Source: Hydractinia symbiolongicarpus (Eukaryota > Cnidaria > Hydrozoa > Anthoathecata > Hydractiniidae). From it: 64,000 nucleotides of DNA. Positions 35,298 to 45,478 of the stretch are shown here, one piece after another. The stretch is taken from assembly GCF_029227915.1 (NCBI RefSeq), contig NC_079878.1:10170001-10234000 (forward strand). Reading direction: 5' to 3'. The notes below the pieces were generated by a model that made no database searches, had not been told where the DNA came from, and saw nothing but the letters and a program-made list of their open reading frames with translations. Each line of letters begins with the position of its first letter. Position 1 is the first letter of the stretch. The position numbers were made by a program, and so were the translations under genes.

Positions 35298-35878
35298 CTA
35301 GTCGATAAAGCCCGTGGAAAAATCCACTAAAGCAGGATAAAAATTTTGATGTTAATGAGATATAAGAATTTAAAGATTTTGCCGACGTCAGCAATGGCCC
35401 CGTCAAAACCGATAAATTTTTTTTGGAAATTTGTATACCTGTTGCCTCTATCGTAAAGATCTTAAAACGCTGATCAAGAAAATGTAGAGGATTATGTACT
35501 TTTGACAAACGGTTGCAGAGATATTAGGGTTTAAAGGTTTTTTGATGACGTCATCAACCCACCCATTCCGAAACGGATTTGGGGACCCAGGTTTGGGAAA
35601 CTTATCCAAATTGGTCCTAGGTGGTCCCTAGTTACCCACGCAGGAGATGACGTGAGTTATTTCCACCCGTTTCCAAGTTATTAAGCCTTAAATTTAAAAG
35701 TGCAATGCAATGGCTTCACTAATCTTAATATACTTTCCTTTGACGTCAATATTGCTTTAACGTCAAAGTTTGCTAATTTACAGAACAAATTTATGGGCGA
35801 TGTTTTATAGACTTTATCAAAGAAATTTTATCCACTTTGCAAAAGTCACAGACACAAGCTCCGTATTATTATAAGAGA
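35298..35878 (-). repeat. Helitron unit 3 (first in minus-strand order)
   Basis: 581-bp unit. Its 5' TC at 35877-35878 is preceded on the minus strand by A, so it marks the true insertion boundary. Confidence 0.85.
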
Positions 35879-36230
35879 TATTCGAATCGTGAAGTTCATA
35901 CATAGCAATCCTGTATCCTGGAATTTTCAGAATTTTTCAGATCGAGATCAGTTATAAAAATATCCAGGTAAAGTTTTAACTATTGTTTTAAAATATATAC
36001 TATATATATGTAAAAAAATATTTTTTATTTTTTATCTATAAAGTTGTATTTTACGTTAATTACAATAATAATTGAGAATTAGGATACTTATGATGTGTTT
36101 ATATATATAGCCCCTTTGTTCTCCGTTTTTAAAGTCTACTTCAAATTTCAGAATCTTTCAGGCTAATGATGGAAATCTTCAAGTCGCAGGGCTTTTTATT
36201 TAAAATTTTTCCCCGGGCAATAAGCTTATT

Positions 36231-36410
36231 TACGATGGCCCACAAGGGTCACAGTGCGAGAATTTTTTATACACTGCGCGAGAATTCTAAAATGTGCGAG
36301 AATTTTCCACTACACTGCACGAGAGCTTATAAACTATGCGAGAATTTTTTTGTACACTGCGCGAGAATATTCAACAATGCGCGAGAATTTCCAAATATTA
36401 CGAGAAAATT
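36231..36410 (+). repeat. Left TIR and subterminal repeats, motif TGCGCGAGAATT
   Basis: The first 60 bases equal the inverted right end. About eight variants of (C/G)TG(C)GCGAGAATT then follow at intervals of 20-30 bases up to about 36405. Confidence 0.9.
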
Positions 36411-36553
36411 TATATAGACTGGACGAAAAAATATTTTAAATATCGCAGGCCTACATATCATCGATCTGGTCTTTAAAATTAATTTTCTTTCGCGCTTTTT
36501 TTCTCTTTTAATGGAAACAGCATGGACTTTCGAAAGCATAGCTCGAAGTCATA

Positions 36554-37876
36554 ATGCCTATACCAACGCACTTGCCATGCATTTCAGTGAGTGTTAACAG
36601 TGATCGTGATTCTTTGATATCGCAATACTTCTCTCAAGACATGACAAATCTTGAAATAATATCTTTTCTTGCAATTCATCACAGTATTTACATAAGTTTG
36701 TCAACATTGAAAAGAAGTTTAAGAAAAATGGGCTTGAGACGACGCATTGGTCAGTACGAGTCCAGAGAGGAAGTGATTCAAGCGATTTCAGGTGAATTGA
36801 CTGAAAGTGGAAAGTCACTAGGTATTATAGCATGAGTATACGAACAGGACTTAAATTTTTTAATGTCTTGTTCCCAAGCATTTTCTACCAGGCGTGAAAA
36901 CTGTTATTACAGTTGTTTACTTTTTTTAGGCTACAGAAAGCTGTGGAAGGCCATAAAGGCATACGGAATACCAGCCAGAAAATCATCTGTCATGGAAATT
37001 TTAAGAGAGTTGGATCCAGTAGGAGTTGAAAGTCGCGCAAAGAAACGGTTGAGGCGCCGAATCTACAGCGTACCTGGGCCAGATTTTTTATGGCACTTGG
37101 ACGGGCATGACAAACTGAAGCCCTACGGTTTCAGTATACACGGTTGTATTGACGGGTTTTCCCGCCGATTAATTTGGCTCGAAGTTGGACCCACAAATAA
37201 ACGACCAGAAGTTGTTGCTAACTATTTCTTAGAAGCGGTAACCCAGTTGAACAGACTACCTACTAGAATAAGAAGCGATGACGGGAACGAGAACAGCATA
37301 ATCGAGGCCATTCAGATATGCATGAGGGCTGATCACACGGATGAGTATGCTGGTCTCGGCAGTTTCATCGTGGGATCCTCTCCGAACAATCAAAGGATTG
37401 AATGTTTTTGGTCGCAGTTGGCCAAGGATAGACCAATGTGGTGGAGAGAGTTTTTTGCAGAGCTTTCTGGGATGGGCTACTTGGATGGTGGCAATGTATT
37501 GATTGCTCAATGCGCTCGTTTTTGTTTCATGCACTTGATTCGAAAAGATTTAGATGATATGGCGGTGCGCTGGAATCAACATATCATTGCACCGAGCAGA
37601 GGTTCAATCCTACCACGCGGACGTCCAGATACCTTACATTTTATACCAGAGCTATACAATAGCAAATCATACAAGAAATTTGTTGACATTAGTGACATCA
37701 GCGAATTCAACGATCCTACATTTGCTATTGCTGTTGCAGACAACGAGCCTGAGTTTATTGAATTTGCAGACACAGTCCTTGCAATGAAAGGACACCCAAA
37801 TGGACGTCCAAGTACAATTCAGCAAGCCTTAGAAATATACTTTCTTTTACTTGATGCTGTAGCAGAATTTATGTAG
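36554..37876 (+). CDS. Integrase-like (rve-type) DDE transposase, two exons
   Basis: Exons 36554-36821 and 36930-37876 join (G|GTATTA..TTTTTTTAG|GC) to a 404-residue frame without lesions. The N-terminal part (about 15-90) has a helix-turn-helix-like stretch, TNLEIISFLAIHHSIYISLS then KRSLRKMGLRRR. Residues about 91-135 include a YRKLWKAIKAYGI segment. The catalytic domain has D147 (WHLDGHDK), D206 (RSDDGNEN) and E247 (NNQRIECFW), a D-D(40)E spacing like retroviral integrases. PRGRPDTLHFIPE and HPNGRPSTIQQAL follow. Proteins of this type are annotated in fish and cnidarians as integrase core domain proteins. It presumably moves this element. Its frame is intact while the neighbouring HECT gene is broken. 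Confidence 0.9.
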
Positions 37877-38284
37877 ATAACAATGTAACAAGTTGGTGTT
37901 GAAAAATACAGATGTAATCTTGAAATCTTCAATCTTGAAACAAAATGTTTAATACATTTGAAACAGCTGTATTAAAAGTTAAAATAAAAAACAAAATAGA
38001 AGAATGGTCCATTATCAATGATAAAAAGCACTGATTCAGCTTCATTAAAAATAAAATACAGAACAAAATAGAGGAAAGAAAATCTGTGTCATTCAGAATT
38101 AAAACACAACAAAAACAGAAGACAAAACAAAAGACACCGCCCCCGTGTCAACGGCTATGAAAAACACAATTCAAGCATTGTCGTGGCCAATATTTGCAAA
38201 GCTGAATGATGTTTTAAAAATATGCTAATTCAAAAAACAATAGAATACCACTGATAAAATATACTTATCAAACAACAAGTATTT

Positions 38285-40672
38285 TTAAACAATGCCAAAG
38301 CCCGGCGAATTAATAATATCTTCGGTAATGTTTCTAGAAAATTTTGACCCAGTATATCTTGGTACAACCGGAAAAGTGAGCTGATACTGACATGTCGAAA
38401 CACTGATTCTTCCCTTTCCAGGTATATGATCAAAAAGAACTTTGATTTTTTCGTTATTAGGTACAACAGTAGAGCCTGTGAGAAACATCATAACATCGCC
38501 TAGTGAAAGTTTTTTCTCTGATTTAGCACTCTCTTCTGTTTTTTCATTCTCGACATCAGATACGGTGAAAGTTTTAACAGTGATAGACTTACCGTGACCC
38601 AATTCATCGAGGAAGTTTTTCCAATTGTAAAAAATATCTTCCTCTAGGGCAGCTTTAACACTTTCGTTCGAATATGTTACATCAAAACAGGACTTGATAA
38701 CCTCAGGATCAACAAGATCTTGGTTGTAAGTGAATAACTTCATGGCTTCCAAAGGATGCTTTCTAAGCAGATCAAGAACACCAAAAGCTTCAAGTCCCTT
38801 TAAAAATTGCTGAATTTCCTCTAATTGCATAGATATTATGATGTGGTGAGCAACCTTTCGCAATAAATCAGTTTTGTCTGCTAGTTTCGGACATGGTTTG
38901 TTGTAACCATAGTCAAATCGTTCATGGAAACGTTGAACTTGAGACTGAAATTCTGCTTCTTTATCACAATTTCTGATATTTTCAAGTTTAATTTTGAGGT
39001 CAATGCTGGGTATTTCATCAATGCAACATAAACAGTCTTTATGCCCTGAAATAGATTAAATAATCTTAGGCATAAACAAGAAGTCAATATCAAAATTTGC
39101 CAAATAATTCACTGAAACACATGCAAACAAGGCCTTTTATAAAGCTTCAATACATCAACACTAATGTAAACCAAACGCCACCTTGGAAATCACATGTTAG
39201 TTAATCCTTAGACTCACCGACCCTGAACCTTTGAAACCATATCCCCCCCCTCCCCCCAAACAATGTCGAAACGTACATATTTCATGAAGCAGTAAAATGA
39301 CATGAAGGCAAAAATAGGTTTTCGTTTTTAAAGAACTCACCCACTATAAAGCCACTGAGACCAGCACTGAAGTATGGTGGATTGCAACCATGTAATAAAG
39401 ATAATGACACAAATTTTCCAAAAAACATATATTGATCTTCTGTTAACTTTTGCAGATCATGGATGAAAAATTCATTATTTTGAAGGCCATATGTAAGTTT
39501 ACCAATTGTGCTTTGATAAAATAGCGATATTAACTCACGAGTAGGACCACCTGTGTCTACACCAGCTTCCTTACCACCCATACTGGTGAATTCTACCTTG
39601 AAAGGAGACAATTCAGCATCTGAAAAAAACACCTCCATTTTTTGCATAACATCATTAAATACACATCTTCTTCTGATATTAAAAGTTACTTTACTTTTTT
39701 TCATGAACTTCGCTGACAAAACATTCAACTCCTTCTCCAAGTTTAATTTTGGTGAATTACTAGATAAAGCTTTAATACGTTGTTCTCGCAAATTTTCGAT
39801 AGATCTGTCAGTAATATTTTCATTGGATGGTTCTTCGGATGTTGATCCACCTTCAGAGTCAAATGAATTCTTTTGACTATCTTTCTGCAATGACTGTTCA
39901 AACTCCTTATCTTGCTTACATCTGATGCAAAACCTGAAGTAAGTGCCCGAGCATGTGTCACAAATTTTTCTTTTCAAAGCAGGACCAGCAGCAGTAATAG
40001 GCTCAGAATCAGAGAGTGACATACAATCATCATTGTAATCATAATCAAAATAATTTTTAAGCTCTGGACCATTATCATTTAAACTAGTTCTCAAAACAAA
40101 CCATGTTTTTGATGGAAACAAACCCCTTTCTTTAAGATAATCTGGAATACTGTCCCGTAAGTTGACTGTAGTACCGGTAACATCTTCCAGTTTTGCAGTC
40201 ACTTCTAGTCGGTCTTCATTGAAACAGTTCTTTCCACACACACCAAAATAAACATCCAGACTTTTTGTCAATAAATGTTTGAAAGTTTGATTCTCCTGAT
40301 TTAAAGCAATGAAACGGCTTCCTCCTCCCTCTGCTTGTTTCACATTTATCCAATTTCCTCCAACCTCTCTCATTCACCTTACTTGGATTCTAATATCCTT
40401 TTTATTTGTTGAAGCATTGCCAGCAGCACGAACACTTTTTTTGGTTATCTTTGTCAACAAAGTGTTCAATCTGGTAGTGATGTTTCCATGTCTCTTCTGT
40501 TCGTTCTTGATATCACTGGATTCTCCATTACAAGCTTGGTCTTGGTCATGTTTTGACAAAATACTTCTTTCAATTTCTTCTTTCACCTCTTTCCTGACTT
40601 CTTCATTTTGAATTTGGAAAACAAACAGAACAACTTTGCTCTCACCCCGAGATACCTAAATAAATCCTCCAT
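38285..40672 (-). pseudogene. HECT-domain (G2E3-like) ubiquitin-ligase gene carried by the transposon, damaged
   Basis: Exon 1 spans 39341-40672 and exon 2 38285-39045, joined G|GTGAGT..TATTTCAG|GG in frame (FIVG-HKDCL). The expected product is about 697 residues. The N-terminus (from ATG at 40672) is charged. A GGGSRF segment, a small CDTC..FCIRC zinc-like motif and a HECT domain follow. The HECT domain begins near NIRRRCVFNDVM and includes GGKEAGVDTGGPTREL. The C-lobe ends VSTCQYQLTFPV, whose Cys is the expected thioester residue. Two lesions: a TGA at about 40374-40376 where a Trp fits, and a one-base loss near 40650 in a G run. A HECT ligase would pass ubiquitin to a target; a target linked to transposition is speculation. 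The gene converges with the transposase. Confidence 0.85.
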
Positions 40673-40789
40673 AAATGGTATGGGAGGCGCTGTGGTGGAG
40701 TTCAACCTCGGTTCCAGGATACTGCAGATAAACTTCAGACCAAGGTCTGTAAAATAGCATAAATTTGATTTTCATAAGAAACTTTCTAA

Positions 40790-40898
40790 CACAAATATAA
40801 ATTCTCGCGCACAGTTTCGAAATTCTCGCGCACAACAGTTAGAATTCTCGCGCAGTGTATAAAAAATTCTCGCACTGTGACCCTTGTGGGCCATCGTA
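40790..40898 (-). repeat. Right TIR and subterminal repeats of the HECT transposon
   Basis: Complement of the left end. Four copies of AATTCTCGCGCA-type motifs precede the terminal GGGCCATCGTA. Confidence 0.9.
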
Positions 40899-40929
40899 CT
40901 TATTCACAAGCCTCTATGCAATTCCGTAC

Positions 40930-41225
40930 TGCATTTCTGTTATCATATTCGTTATCACGCAGAACTAAAATTTTTGGCGGAAAATGTTTCAGCAGAAAAA
41001 CTTTCGGACACAATTTGTTATTTCAGCACAAGAATTTTCGGAGATTTGTTAAGTAAAAAATGTATGCGTAAGTCTTTTGAACGAATTTTAACCAAAATTC
41101 AAAAGCAATGATTACGTGTTTAATCAAGATCTAAGAAAGAGTCTTCAGGATCCAACTTTATAGATAGAGCCTTAGCCAAATGTGAAAATAACGAAAATAA
41201 TAAGTTCTAATACCACCATTTTCCA
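40930..41225 (+). repeat. Dispersed repeat, inverted partner of 26.54-26.97 kb
   Basis: Contains AAAACTTTCGGACACAATTT, TAAGTCTTTTGAACGAATTT, TAGAGCCTTAGCCAAATGTG and AATAACGAAAATAATAAGTT, the reverse complements of blocks at 26.54-26.97 kb. The HECT transposon lies just beside it. Confidence 0.7.
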
Positions 41226-42600
41226 TTTTAATTTTCAATCTTGTTCTAAATGTAAATGTTTTAAATCATTATTAGCAATTCGGGGCGCATTAGTGGCTAG
41301 TTTTACATTTTACCTTTATATTTTACATGCAACATATAGAATATGGTGAATGCAAACGCTTCAGATAGTTGATATTTTTCCCACTCATAATAGAATTTGC
41401 TGTTAAATTTTTTTGATTTGCTTATGTCATCAACCTACTTGACCCCTCCTTCTTCCCCATAATCAAGCGTAAGCAATTTCGATGACCCCCCTCCCCTTAC
41501 CTGATTACGTAATAAGTGAACGCTCCCTAACAATACCAGTCCTTTAGGGGAAAATTGTAGATGCAACGTTTACTGAATGACAGTGTATGATGATGAGTCT
41601 GCTCAGCATTTTTTAGAAAATCTTGAAAATACAGCTTTAATGATCTTATCAAAAACAGTTTAAGTAGAAAAAGGTCTGGGATTAGTGTAAACAGATCTTG
41701 ATAATGTCTACTTCGTGCAGAACCTTTCGTATGGTCAAGAACTTTTGCGAAGCTTGTTCACATTCGCGAATAATTCTTTTTATATGCGATAATATCAATA
41801 GGTGTTTATTCATTTATTTATTTACTCTAAGATAGGTGTTTTATGTTAATGCCATCGCGCTTTCAGAAAATATTTTAATCGCATGTACTTGTTGAATGAA
41901 AGATTAAATATAAATTTCAACTTATTAAGCGCTCCTCCCCACGCGGTTTTTATAGTTAACGTTTCTTTTGCTTTCCTGCTTGCATAATTTGAAGGTAACA
42001 AAATCTGCATAAAAATTTTTTTAACTTTTCCATTTCCTCTGTCTCCCTATTGACTCTGTGTTCTATTAATCAAAGTAAGTAAAAAGGGAGGATTTTTTAC
42101 CCCTTCAATGTTCACAACTATGGAGAGTACTTTTCTGATTTGAAAGGAACTAAAAAGATTGAAGCTATTTCTAACGGTTTGCGGGAGGTAAATGAGCTGA
42201 ATGAAATAGACTATTTTTGCTTTACAAAGCTCGTAAGACTTTTTCAGCCTTCAGGTACGAGATCATATAGACGTTATTTGAGTTCTGTTTTGTTTGCAAG
42301 GTAATATGAATAGGCAATTTTAAATGTAGTTTTTAATTTCATCACAAACATCAGGTTTCTTATCTATATTTTTTATCTCTACTTTTTTATCTTGTAAACC
42401 CTTATTATTTTTTTTTGTTTTTCACAAAGAAAGTTCTCTTATATTCAAGTTTGCATAATTTCTCAAATTTTGAGTTTATTTTAGGGTGCGGAAACAAGGT
42501 TGGCAAAAGGCAGTAAAACACAAGGTTGAAGCCAGTTTTTTTAGTTCTTATAAGAAAAACTGTGTGATGTTAAGTTTTTTTCGCTGCTTGAGGTTGTAAT
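41226..42600. other. No recognisable gene; 5' flank of the enoyl-CoA hydratase gene
   Basis: AT-rich, with a transposon-end-like segment at 41.44-41.53 kb (TTACGTAATAAGTGAACGCTCCC). There is no upstream exon that I can support, although CTTCTAG just before the start at 42638 could act as an acceptor for a 5' UTR intron. Confidence 0.4.
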
Positions 42601-42637
42601 ATTCTAACTGTGAATACACTCACTTCTAGTGATCATT

Positions 42638-43483
42638 ATGGCATACGAGGGATACACCACATTTAAAGTAAATGTGAACGAAGGCGTTGCTTGGGTGACG
42701 TTTGATTTCCCACCTGTCAATGTGCAAGGGATGCCCATGTTGAAAGATCTGGATAGTCTATCATCGGAACTCGAAAAAGACGGCAGCGTCAAGGTTGTAG
42801 TCTTCCAATCTGCACATCCAGATATATTTGTATGTCATGCAGATATTGATATGCTGTGTGATCTTAAAGCTGAGGAAGTGAAGAAAGACAAAGAATCATT
42901 GCTTTACTTACAGAAAGTCTTACATCGTGTTTCTACTTTACCACAAGCAACCATAGCGAAAGTTGAAGGTATGGCTCGAGGTGGAGGTCACGAGTTTATG
43001 TTAGCATGTGATATGAGGTTTGCCGCGCGTGGGAAAGCTGTCTTTATGCAAATGGAAGTAGGCATGGGTATTGTACCTTGTGGTGGTGGAACCCAAAGAT
43101 TGGCTCGTCAAGTGGGGTTAGGAAGAGCTTTGGAAATAGTATTGGGTGCGCATGACTTCGATGCTGACATTGCAGAAAAGTATGGAACAATTAATCGAGC
43201 TTTGAATGCAGACGAGATTGGTCCTTTTGTCGAAGAGTTAGCAAACCGAATTGCAAAGTTTCCAGCTGCATCAATCACTGCATGCAAGCGGTGTGTTTAC
43301 GCAGCAGTCGACACAACTATAGAGGAAGGTCTCGTTGAGGAGGTGTACCAATTGGGACAAGCTTTAGCACGTACTCCTGCGACGAAACGATTTGCGTATG
43401 GCAAAGAGCAGGGAATACAAAATGACCTAGAAACCCAAAAAAATTGGGACAAAGGGGTTATGGATATTCAAGGTATTCAATAA
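42638..43483 (+). CDS. Enoyl-CoA hydratase/isomerase family protein, intronless
   Basis: A 281-residue frame starts at ATG 42638, after an in-frame TGA 27 bases upstream, and ends at TAA 43481. It covers the whole crotonase domain: VAWVTFDFPPVNV near the start, HADIDML (about 70), GMARGGGHEFMLACD with the oxyanion-hole glycines and Glu (about 113), then MEVGMGIVPCGGGTQRLAR with the second Glu. Members add water to or isomerise acyl-CoA substrates. The exact substrate cannot be told. There is no PTS1 and no clear presequence, so it is probably cytosolic. The lack of introns and the bacterial-like form (DFPPVNV, PCGGGTQRL) suggest bacterial transfer or a retrocopy. The gene looks intact and converges on the acyl-CoA oxidase gene 2.7 kb away. 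Confidence 0.9.
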   Translation: MAYEGYTTFKVNVNEGVAWVTFDFPPVNVQGMPMLKDLDSLSSELEKDGSVKVVVFQSAHPDIFVCHADIDMLCDLKAEEVKKDKESLLYLQKVLHRVSTLPQATIAKVEGMARGGGHEFMLACDMRFAARGKAVFMQMEVGMGIVPCGGGTQRLARQVGLGRALEIVLGAHDFDADIAEKYGTINRALNADEIGPFVEELANRIAKFPAASITACKRCVYAAVDTTIEEGLVEEVYQLGQALARTPATKRFAYGKEQGIQNDLETQKNWDKGVMDIQGIQ

Positions 43484-44582
43484 TTGCGCGGTTTTAATAT
43501 CACAACTATTTGATATATATCTGCTGGATAAGTTGCATACTACACGCATAAGCATGTACAAATTATCATTCCATGTTCACACACACTTTAGTATACCTTC
43601 AAAAAAAATAAATGAATAATACTCCGTGTTCTAACTTGTTTTAAACTTCTTGGCGCAAGTACTGAGCTGCAGTTAGGTAGATGGCGATTTTCCATTACTA
43701 ATGGTAACAAATTGATTTGAAAACCATCTTGTTTCTTTCTACTCCACAGACTTTACATTGATGATCTTGTATACAACTGAATTATCGAAAACAGTGAGGT
43801 TTTTTTAACTTGTGTAGAAATAGGAATTTCTGCAGTAGAAACCACTTCTTTAAAAGAGTCCTTGATATGACACAAGTTTGCCAATTCTGATTGATTTGAT
43901 GTTAATTTTTCTTAAACTAACATCTTTAGTCTTTAGTCGGAAGTATTTTCACAGATTATTAATACTTTTTGAATTGGAAGAGAAATTTGCCACAGTCCAC
44001 CTCGATTTAAATGAGAAATCAAATTATTTCTTTCTTCCCCCTTACTTGCTGCCATAAGTGCTATTGCTTGTTGGTATTCCAGACTCTTCCAATTTTTTGA
44101 ACTTTTTAAATTTCTGCGAAGTTTGTGTAAAATATATCCCCAATGTACTGGAGTCCTCCTATTTCCTATATAAACACCGTTTGAAAATCCTTTAAAGTTT
44201 TCCGATCTTCCAAACCAGTGTCTTTTTCTAATAACTATGGTAAGATGTAATATGTTAATCTACTTTAATTTTTCCTCCTAGCCAGATATTATAGGTAGGA
44301 TGTTATAGTTAGCCTATGCACACTGAAATGATGAGCTGTCCAGCTATGTATATATTTTTGTCCCATTCCCTTGCTTATATCCTTTTACTTTTGCATTCAG
44401 CTGCATTTTTTGTTAACCCAGTAGTAATCACAAATTTTTTTTCGCCATTTTCGATTTTTACCAAATTTTATAATTAGCCTAATTGACAAGTTAATTTGAA
44501 AAATAATAAAAATAAACAAACGTATGTGCATCACTTCGCCGGAAAATTAAGTGTCTAAACTACTGACCTCGTTTTCATGTTA
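43484..44582. other. No recognisable gene; 3' flank
   Basis: Contains AAAAAAAATAAATGAATAA near 43602-43620, which can serve as a polyadenylation signal (AATAAA) for the gene ending at 43483. Nothing else is recognised. Confidence 0.4.
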
Positions 44583-45303
44583 ACGTGTGCGCAAATGCGT
44601 CAAACTTTTCATTAAACTCCATCAAACTAGCGAGTTTGATGAAAATTTTGACACATTTGAGTTGAACCATCAAACACGATTTTTTCGAAAAAATGAGAAA
44701 AGAAGAAAAAAATTGAGTTTGATGAAGTTTGTTCGTGATCAAACTTTTCATCAAACAAATAACTGCGATGAGTGCAAAAAACATCAACAGTGGAGGGTCT
44801 TTCGAACGTTTCGAACATTTTCAACATTCGAATACTGCTTTTGATAGTCCATAACAAAACACAAATGCTCATTCGGTCATTCGTTGAACGTTGAACAAGA
44901 CAAAATGGCAACGTTAGAAGGTGAAACGGAGATCAAAAATGGCAATTTGTTTGCCAACAAAAAGAAAGAGAAGAAGAAAACGGCTGCTAAAAACAAAAAA
45001 GAACTAAAGCTAAAGGTTGATGATAAAGCCAAGGCTTTTAGTTCCTTTACAATGTATCCCTTTTCATCTCTTCGTTTTATCCAGCTGCGTGTTTTTCCTC
45101 GATGTGGCTTTTGATCATCAGAATCCATAAGCTCACTTAACACCAGACGTTTCGCCATATCAGTCGCCATTTTGAAATTTTGTAAATGAATAGGCCTTCA
45201 ATCATTTCGAATGTTTTGATAAAACGTCTTTGACGAATTATTCGCAGTTTGATAAAATTTTCATCAAACAGTTTGATGAACAGTGACGCATTTGCACCCG
45301 TCT
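44583..45303 (-). mobile_element. 721-bp MITE derived from a PIF/Harbinger element
   Basis: TTA flanks both sides (44580-44582 and 45304-45306). The inverted ends share GCAAATGCGTCA, then TTTGATGAAAATTTT. Inside, the minus strand starts a protein at about 45170 with RGKTRSWIKRRDEKGY and IVKEL, the typical N-terminal motif of Harbinger transposases, which then runs into noise. A plus-strand start nearby (44905; MATLEGETEIKNG, lysine-rich) may be the stub of the second, Myb-like gene. The catalytic domain is missing, so this is an internal-deletion derivative. A 3-bp TTA duplication is standard for this superfamily. Confidence 0.8.
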
Positions 45304-45399
45304 TTAGCATGTTTATTCCGGCCGTGGATTTTTCGAAATAAAAATGAATAACAGTAAATGACTTGATTCGAACGTTTGTTGGAAAAGCTTAACGGAGTG

Positions 45400-45478
45400 T
45401 TCAATTCAGGTACCGCAAGTAACATTGTGGTATAAACGGGACGGGTAATCGCGTGAGTTTTCCACGGGTACCGCCTAG
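45400..45478 (+). mobile_element. Helitron-like 3' terminal fragment
   Basis: ACGGGACGGGTAATCGCGTG, TTTTCCACGGGTACCGCCTAG ends at 45478 and is followed by T. It shares GGTACCGCAAGTA and the CCACGG-CTAG layout with the copy at 47.3-47.4 kb. The hairpin is weaker here. Confidence 0.5.

Larger units (their letters stand above)
33989..35878 (-). mobile_element. Head-to-tail tandem array of three non-autonomous Helitrons
   Basis: On the minus strand each unit starts TCTCTTATAATAATACGG or TCTATATAATAATACGCC. It continues with TCTGTCTGTGACTTTTGC and ends with a GTGGATTTTTCCAC hairpin followed by GGGC(C/T)TTATCGACTAG. Units are 33989-34729 (741 bp), 34730-35297 (568 bp) and 35298-35878 (581 bp). At both internal junctions the CTAG of one unit directly precedes the TC of the next, with no spacer. 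The outer ends are flanked by A on the 5' side and T on the 3' side, the expected Helitron target. No Rep/helicase is encoded. Confidence 0.88.
36231..40898 (+). mobile_element. 4,668-bp transposon encoding an integrase-like DDE protein and a HECT protein
   Basis: The ends are inverted repeats beginning TACGATGGCCCACAAGGGTC, identical over 60 bases (36231-36290 and the complement of 40839-40898). CTTATT flanks both sides (36225-36230 and 40899-40904), a 6-bp target duplication. Inside each TIR lie further copies of TGCGCGAGAATT, about eight on the left and four on the right. Two genes converge: an rve-type transposase (36554-37876) and a HECT-domain gene (38285-40672). I do not recognise a named superfamily with this gene pair. 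A retroviral-type integrase fits a 4-6 bp duplication. HECT genes of this G2E3-like kind are highly multiplied in some fish and invertebrates; a transposon origin would explain that. Confidence 0.92.

Noticed and set aside
36166-36439. Open frames of 60-83 codons with repeated CAREF- or ARIF-like peptides
   Set aside because: They are translations of the TGCGCGAGAATT subterminal repeats, not genes.
38285-40672. Cellular G2E3 gene
   Set aside because: The gene lies wholly between 60-bp TIRs with a target duplication, beside a transposase, and has two lesions.
32411-41530. A single 9-kb element bounded by the ATTACGTAATCA inverted segments
   Set aside because: The shared part is short and imperfect, and the interval contains complete unrelated elements. 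Two separate element ends are more likely.
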